NCBI GenBank assembly: GCA_964482585.1
Contig: CAYZYO010000087.1
Location: 1-9,830, forward strand
Reading direction: 5' to 3'
DNA from: CAYZYO01 sp964482585
GTDB taxonomy: Bacteria > Bacillota > Syntrophomonadia > Syntrophomonadales > Syntrophomonadaceae
DNA length: 9,830 nucleotides
Shown in pieces: positions 5,668 to 9,830 of this stretch. Both the position numbers and the translations under genes were made by a program. Position 1 is the first letter of the stretch. Each line of letters opens with the position of its first letter. The notes beneath the pieces were generated by a model. It searched no databases. It saw nothing but the letters and a program-made list of their open reading frames with translations, and was not told the origin of the DNA.

Positions 5668-7529
5668 TGAAAATAGTACTGCCGCCCCCGCTTTCTCAGG
5701 CACCCGCAGCCCGGTCTCCCTGGCAGGATTTTACCCTGCTGTTAAAGAACCAGATTCGATTAAGCTATAAAAAAATGCGTCATTGGCCGATAGGAGTCTG
5801 GATTAGTGTTGTTCTTGTCGGGTCAGGTCTCTTAGCCTTTCTGACGTATTTAGGTTTTATAGCCTATGGTACTTTACAATCAATGCCCCCTCAAAGTGCC
5901 CAGGGGTTTTTATCGTTGTTGTTAATGATGGGATTAGTTGGGCAGGTTTTTTTTGGGGTTACTGCGGCCTTTGCTACCCTGTATATGTCTGACGATCTTG
6001 AGTTGTTATTTATGGCCCCGGTTTCCTTGCGGGCAGTTTTTGCGGTAAAATCTACAGTAGTTGCCGGCAGTAATTTACTGACCATAGCCTTATTCGTATT
6101 TTTACCGGGTTTGTTTTATGGATTGCTTTTTCAGGCTAATGCTGCTTTTTATATTCTGGTAATTATTGTAGTGTTAGGTCTTTGGATAATTGGGACTGCT
6201 CTGGCAGAACTATTAAATATGGTGGTAATGAGGATAGTGCCTCCCCATCGCAGCCGGGAAGCTGTCGGATTTATTGGAGCTTTAGCCGGGATTATGATTG
6301 CCTTGATGTTCCAGCTGCCGAATTTACTGATGACCAGAGGCCAAAATGTTGATATTGGTAATTGGCTTGCTGGACAACAGGAATTATTGAGAATTATGGA
6401 TTTCTTCCCCTGGGGGTGGGGTTCTTCAGCCATGGCAGAAGCGGCAGCGGGAAACTTTTTGGCCGGGTTAGGATGGAGTATGCTTTTACTGGCAGTAGGA
6501 GCAGCCTTCTTTTGGTCAACCTTTCTACTGGTGGAACGAGGGTTTCGCCGCGGATGGATTACCCTCAGCCAGGGAGAAGTACGCCGGCGAAAAAAAAGGT
6601 CTACCCGGGGTAAACCTGCTCAAGGTTTTCAGCGGGAATTTTCTTCTTTGTTTACCGCTAAAGGTGAGGCAATCCAGAAATCGTCTCCCTGGTTGGGTGT
6701 ATGGGCTGTTGCCAACAAGGATTTGCTGTATTTAAAACGCGATACCCGGGAGTGGTTTGGCTATCTGGTTCCTCTAATAATTATGGTTTTCTTTGCAGGC
6801 CAGTTTCTGCTTTTACCTTCGGAATCTACCATGGCATCATCAATAATGGTATTAGTTATTTATAGTGCCATGTTTAGCGGCAACCTGGCTCTTCAGTCTT
6901 TTGGCCGGGAAGGAGAATCAGAGTGGGTGTTAAATAGTGTTCCCCTGGCAGGATGGCCGGTAGTTTGGGGAAAGTTGCTGGCAGCAGTCATCCCTACCTT
7001 ACTGCTAATGGAGGCATTACTGGTAGGTACTGCTATAGCCCTGGGTTTTTCGGGAATAATAACTTTAACCCTGGCAGTAGGTGCTGTATTATTGACATCA
7101 GGAGCCAGTTCCATTGGACTTTTCTACTCTATAAATAACTGCCGATTTAATCCGGACAATCCCCAGCAGCGGATTTCTCCGGGAGCATCAATGGTAATGT
7201 ATCTAATAAATTTCTTATTTATGTTTTTTCTAGCCTTAGGACTGGTCTATATCTTCCCGCCAACAGAGTTGATAGCGGTTGTGAGTGAAATACCTCCAGT
7301 CGCTTTTAGGTTAAGTTTCCCGGAATTGCTTGTATATGGAGCATATCTATTCAGCAGACCGTTTTTATGGCTACCATTCTTTAGAGTACTGCTGGGTATC
7401 GTTTTTACCTCAGTTGTATGGGCTTTGATATTCTTCGGTTTCATGGGAGCTACTGTACGTCAAAGCCGCAAAGGATTCCGGGTCCAGATCGTTACCGGCA
7501 CCAGGAAAAAATCCGGCCGGAAACCATAG
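5667..7529 (+). CDS. Large ABC exporter permease (putative ABC exporter family)
   Basis: The product is a 620-residue polytopic membrane protein, partner of the preceding ATPase. Hydrophobic spans are visible near 43-66, 82-106, 131-155, 160-182, 200-220, 268-289, 364-384, 391-410, 437-459, 463-488, 508-530 and 573-594. The two halves look like a tandem repeat: SDDLELLFMAPVSLRAVFAVK (108-128) in the first resembles GREGESEWVLNSVPLAGWPV (413-432) in the second, each following two spans and preceding the next pair. A basic cytoplasmic linker (about 291-340, with RRRKKRSTRGK at 306-316) joins them. This matches the putative ABC exporter family of about 550-650 residues; the substrate is unknown. 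ATG 5667 follows GAGGAGGG (5653-5660) with 7 nt between GGAGG and ATG. An in-frame TTG at 5664 is disfavoured. The C-terminus is strongly basic. Confidence 0.88.
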   Translation: MKIVLPPPLSQAPAARSPWQDFTLLLKNQIRLSYKKMRHWPIGVWISVVLVGSGLLAFLTYLGFIAYGTLQSMPPQSAQGFLSLLLMMGLVGQVFFGVTAAFATLYMSDDLELLFMAPVSLRAVFAVKSTVVAGSNLLTIALFVFLPGLFYGLLFQANAAFYILVIIVVLGLWIIGTALAELLNMVVMRIVPPHRSREAVGFIGALAGIMIALMFQLPNLLMTRGQNVDIGNWLAGQQELLRIMDFFPWGWGSSAMAEAAAGNFLAGLGWSMLLLAVGAAFFWSTFLLVERGFRRGWITLSQGEVRRRKKRSTRGKPAQGFQREFSSLFTAKGEAIQKSSPWLGVWAVANKDLLYLKRDTREWFGYLVPLIIMVFFAGQFLLLPSESTMASSIMVLVIYSAMFSGNLALQSFGREGESEWVLNSVPLAGWPVVWGKLLAAVIPTLLLMEALLVGTAIALGFSGIITLTLAVGAVLLTSGASSIGLFYSINNCRFNPDNPQQRISPGASMVMYLINFLFMFFLALGLVYIFPPTELIAVVSEIPPVAFRLSFPELLVYGAYLFSRPFLWLPFFRVLLGIVFTSVVWALIFFGFMGATVRQSRKGFRVQIVTGTRKKSGRKP

Positions 7530-7684
7530 GGACTTCTTCCGGTTTGCGTAGAGTGCTGATCATTTGATATCGGAAGGTTTTGAGAGACGAAGAGCTATCA
7601 TCATCTCCCTGGCTTCCCGAACCTATAATTTTTTAAAAAAAGGGTCTCAAGGACGTGTTTAAATAAATTTGAAGGAGGGGTTTC

Positions 7685-8050
7685 ATGAGTAAACTGTCTT
7701 TTAACCAGTTTGCTGATCTCCTTGATAGGGCAGTAGAACGTATTCCGATGCGTTTTACCAGGAATTTGACCGGTGGATTTAATGTGAACAAAGAAATAAA
7801 ACGCGAAGATGATTATTATATACTGGGGGAATATATTGAGGATGATATGCTGGGATGTTTTATCATGTTTTATTATGGGTCCTTTGTAGAAGTATTGGAA
7901 AATGAACCTTATGAATGCTGGGAAAAAGAAATTATGGATACGGTTCTGCACGAATTGCAGCATCACCTGGAGTCACTTGCCGGAAGAGATGATTTAGCTC
8001 AAAAGGAAATTGCCGAATTGGCTGAGGCCCTGCAGAAAGAAAGGCAGTAG
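7685..8050 (+). CDS. Small metallopeptidase family protein (HExxH, zincin-like)
   Basis: The product is a 121-residue soluble protein with the zinc-protease motif HELQHH (89-94), preceded by MDTVL as in the small 'metallopeptidase family'/zincin_1 (DUF1025) proteins. His89 and His93 would bind zinc and Glu90 would activate water. Asp102 or Asp103 in GRDDL is a candidate third ligand. The N-terminal half (SFNQFADLLDRAVERIP) matches the usual start of that family. No signal peptide or membrane segment is seen. The biological substrate is unknown for these proteins. SD AAGGAGGGG (7672-7680) lies just before ATG 7685. The 155-nt gap before it (7530-7684) has no clear promoter or U-tailed terminator, so read-through from the ABC operon is possible. 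The next gene starts 2 nt after its stop. Confidence 0.8.
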   Translation: MSKLSFNQFADLLDRAVERIPMRFTRNLTGGFNVNKEIKREDDYYILGEYIEDDMLGCFIMFYYGSFVEVLENEPYECWEKEIMDTVLHELQHHLESLAGRDDLAQKEIAELAEALQKERQ

Positions 8051-8052
8051 CT

Positions 8053-9333
8053 ATGTACTGTATAGTTGATGGCATTACCCACCGCGGGGAAGGGGTAGCC
8101 CGCATAGAAGGCAAAGCCACCTTTATACCCTTTGCTATTCCCGGGGAGGAAGTAGATATAGAAATTACAATGGAGCGTTCCCGCTTTTCTAAAGGAAAGA
8201 TCAAAGAGATTATTGCTGCCTCCCCGGACCGGGTAGATCCCCCCTGTGAAAATTACTACCGGTGTGGTGGCTGTTGTTACCAGCACGTTAATTACGCGCG
8301 GCAGCTGCAGTTAAAAAAACAGGTAGTTACAGATGCCTTACATAGGATCGGACAGCAGAAAATTGCCGTAAAAGATGTAATAGGAATGGATAACCCCTGG
8401 TACTACCGCAACAAAGTCACCTGGCAGACAGGGGAGGAGAAAGGCAAGAAGAGGCTGGGATATTACCAGCTTGACAGCCGCACGCATTTACCTATCAGTG
8501 ATTGTTTACTATTATCGCCCGATATAAAAAAATTCAGCCAGTTTTTAGACTGTTACCTGGATATAACCGGAATTAAAAAAGGCCAACAGGTAGTAATCCG
8601 CCAGGGATCTGAAGATGGCAAATTATATCTTATTGTCGAGGGACCGGTTGACCAGGAAGGATTAACAACACTGGTTAAAGGTTATCCAGGATTAGAGTCC
8701 CTATTTATATACCATAATAATAGACTAGAGCATATTTTCGGCAGCGAGGTGCTCGGGTTTAGAATTGACAAGTACCGTTACCAGGTATCACCATTAGTGT
8801 TTTTCCAGGTAAACAACCGGCAGACTAATATACTATGTGATGAAGTAAAAAAAGCTGCCGGTAGTAAAGAGCGAAAGCGGCTTCTTGATGCCTATTGTGG
8901 AACCGGAAGCATTGCTATATATCTTGCAGGTCAGTATGACTATGTTACTGGTGTTGATTATTCTGCCCGGAGCATCGATAACGCCAATAATAATGCCCAG
9001 ATTAATCAACTTAACAATTATGAATTCTATGCTGGGGCTTGTGAAAAAATCATTCCTGACCTAAAACAGGAATTTGATACGGTAATACTTGATCCCCCCC
9101 GTGCCGGCTGCCATAAGGATCTCCTGCAGGTGCTGATTAAAAAGCCAGTCAGCCAAATAATTTATGTATCCTGCAACCCGGCTACACTGGCAAGAGATAT
9201 AAAAATTCTCTGCCAATCCTCGTATAGAATTAATTCAGTTCAGCCGGTAGATATGTTTCCGTGGACCGTTCACGTTGAGACGTGCGTACTTTTGTCCCAC
9301 AAGAAATCACAAGCATCTTCACCGTCTTTATAA
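8053..9333 (+). CDS. rlmD: 23S rRNA (uracil-5-)-methyltransferase, RlmD/TrmA family
   Basis: SAM-dependent methylation of a uridine to 5-methyluridine in 23S rRNA. The 426-residue protein starts with a TRAM RNA-binding domain (about 1-55). A [4Fe-4S] cluster site follows: Cys65, Cys71 and Cys74 (CENYYRCGGC) plus Cys151 (SDCLLLSP). The catalytic domain has SAM-binding DAYCGTGSIAI (279-289), GVDYS (300-304), DPPRAGC (347-353), VSCNPATLARD (372-382) with nucleophile Cys374, and HVETCVLLS (407-415) with general base Glu409. The exact target (U747, U1939 or both) cannot be told from sequence alone; the name rumA is also in use. ATG 8053 is 2 nt after the metallopeptidase stop, so the pair is likely coupled. 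The last 11 residues (HKKSQASSPSL) go past the usual family end and overlap the antisense recombinase gene. This tail is probably supplied by an integrated element. Confidence 0.93.
   Translation: MYCIVDGITHRGEGVARIEGKATFIPFAIPGEEVDIEITMERSRFSKGKIKEIIAASPDRVDPPCENYYRCGGCCYQHVNYARQLQLKKQVVTDALHRIGQQKIAVKDVIGMDNPWYYRNKVTWQTGEEKGKKRLGYYQLDSRTHLPISDCLLLSPDIKKFSQFLDCYLDITGIKKGQQVVIRQGSEDGKLYLIVEGPVDQEGLTTLVKGYPGLESLFIYHNNRLEHIFGSEVLGFRIDKYRYQVSPLVFFQVNNRQTNILCDEVKKAAGSKERKRLLDAYCGTGSIAIYLAGQYDYVTGVDYSARSIDNANNNAQINQLNNYEFYAGACEKIIPDLKQEFDTVILDPPRAGCHKDLLQVLIKKPVSQIIYVSCNPATLARDIKILCQSSYRINSVQPVDMFPWTVHVETCVLLSHKKSQASSPSL
9264..9300. other. Probable attachment-site junction (attL or attR) in the 3' end of rlmD
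   Basis: The recombinase gene on the minus strand ends inside the rlmD codons for VHVETCVLLS. An inverted repeat CACGT-TGAG-ACGTG (9271-9284) marks the region. Large serine recombinase genes normally lie next to their own attachment site, and the conserved HVETxVLLS codons of rumA/rlmD-type genes are, from memory, a known integration hotspot for clostridial and streptococcal elements. Crossover inside about 9271-9290 keeps Glu409 intact and replaces only the C-terminal tail. The exact crossover bases cannot be fixed from one junction. Confidence 0.55.
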
Positions 9334-9830
9334 ACAGGGAAATTAAACAAAATAGACTTTAGGGGTAGCTCAGCCTCGTCACATGGGAAAATCTCTATTT
9401 CTTTGATTAATGAAGATATTAGGGATTTTTTCTCTTCATCGCTGATTTTGTCGTACACCTTGTCGAAGTTTGCCAACAGGGTATAGATGTTTTCCAAAGT
9501 GATTGCATCCTGCTCTACAGCTTTTCGGCGCAGCAGAACATCTTCAATTTTTACTTCAAGCTCTACGATAATGTCATATAGTCCATCAAGCCTGAGGGTC
9601 ATATCATGGATTTTGCGTTCCCTAAAACGGGTATCCTCAGGCAGACTGTCGATTTCATTTTCAAGCCGGGTTTTATTCAATTCTATCTCTTTTAGCTTGG
9701 CTTCGTAATTTTTCAGTTCCCTGTTCAAGGTGGAGGTATCAATTTCTTTTCCAATCCTTAATTTGATTTCTACTGCAAAATCCTGATTTTGTATCAGCTC
9801 TCGGATTGCTTCAATGACTAACGGTTCGAT
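9270..9830 (-). CDS. Large serine recombinase (site-specific integrase), C-terminal part only
   Basis: The frame is open from the right window edge and gives 186 residues of the C-terminal part; the catalytic resolvase domain and zinc ribbon would lie beyond 9830. The visible part begins IEPLVIEAIRELIQ, typical of the helix after the zinc ribbon. It continues into a long charged coiled coil (LNRELKNYEAKLKEIELNK, then EVKIEDVLLRRKAVEQ) and ends with DEEKKSLISSLIKEIEIFP and FNFPVYKDGEDACDFLWDK, a C-terminal pattern seen in recombinases of clostridial integrative elements. TTG 9728 is an internal Leu codon, not a start. The gene overlaps rlmD tail to tail by 64 bp. Its last residues (VST) and TGA stop lie within bases shared with rlmD and may be chromosomal. 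The presumed element extends to the right. Confidence is high for the family and moderate for an intact gene. Confidence 0.82.
   Translation of the reverse strand: MEPLVIEAIRELIQNQDFAVEIKLRIGKEIDTSTLNRELKNYEAKLKEIELNKTRLENEIDSLPEDTRFRERKIHDMTLRLDGLYDIIVELEVKIEDVLLRRKAVEQDAITLENIYTLLANFDKVYDKISDEEKKSLISSLIKEIEIFPCDEAELPLKSILFNFPVYKDGEDACDFLWDKSTHVST

Noticed and set aside
7536..7580. CTTCCG/CGGAAG inverted repeat after the ABC permease as a terminator
   Set aside because: The arms are only 6 bp with a 29-nt loop and the T-run is short, so it is not a convincing intrinsic terminator.
7601..7966. Minus-strand 121-codon ORF opposite the metallopeptidase
   Set aside because: It is a shadow of a gene with a clear HExxH motif and strong SD; its own translation is low-complexity and unlike known proteins.
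9361..9378. tRNA-like string GGGTAGCTCAGCC
   Set aside because: No cloverleaf can be formed around it, and it lies within the coding sequence of the serine recombinase.
1..9830. CRISPR array, rRNA or tRNA genes, phage structural genes
   Set aside because: No regularly spaced repeats, rRNA segments, cloverleaf structures or phage proteins were seen on either strand.

Overview
The window looks like a chromosomal segment of a low-GC Gram-positive bacterium of the Clostridia type. The order ynbB-like gene, glnA, lexA is typical of that group. The glutamine synthetase is the short Firmicutes form without an adenylylation site, the LexA sites have the AAC-N4-GTT core, and strong Shine-Dalgarno (SD) sequences precede most genes. 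A Syntrophomonadaceae-like origin is possible, but that is a guess from gene content and style.

Layout. Positions 1-70 carry what looks like the 3' end of a group II intron (3' half of domain V, then domain VI). An AT-rich stretch follows with a degenerate hairpin repeat and one end of a short inverted-repeat element. A near-perfect sigma-A promoter then drives a leader and a PLP-dependent methionine gamma-lyase/aluminium-resistance (YnbB) family gene (451-1683). A small membrane protein (DUF456, 1704-2183) follows. A 139-bp MITE-like element with 13-bp terminal inverted repeats begins within its stop codon. Next are glnA (2391-3719), a perfect 24-bp-stem hairpin shared as a terminator, and convergent lexA (minus strand, 3797-4414). 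lexA has two LexA-type boxes 20 bp apart in its promoter region.

A 470-bp divergent gap leads to a two-gene ABC exporter operon (4888-7529): an ATPase, then a large permease whose start overlaps the ATPase stop. A second pair follows: a small HExxH metallopeptidase (7685-8050) and an RlmD/TrmA-type 23S rRNA uracil-5-methyltransferase (8053-9333).

The last genes converge and overlap. On the minus strand from the right edge runs the C-terminal part of a large serine recombinase. It ends inside the 3' end of the methyltransferase gene, so this gene is very probably the integration target of a mobile element that continues beyond the window.

The core is therefore nitrogen assimilation (glnA), SOS control (lexA), an orphan exporter and RNA modification. 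It is bounded by a retroelement end on the left and a site-specific integrating element on the right, with small non-autonomous repeats in between. No wholly new system is evident. The most interesting points are the att-site arrangement in the methyltransferase gene, the intron remnant, the MITE family and the lexA operator architecture.
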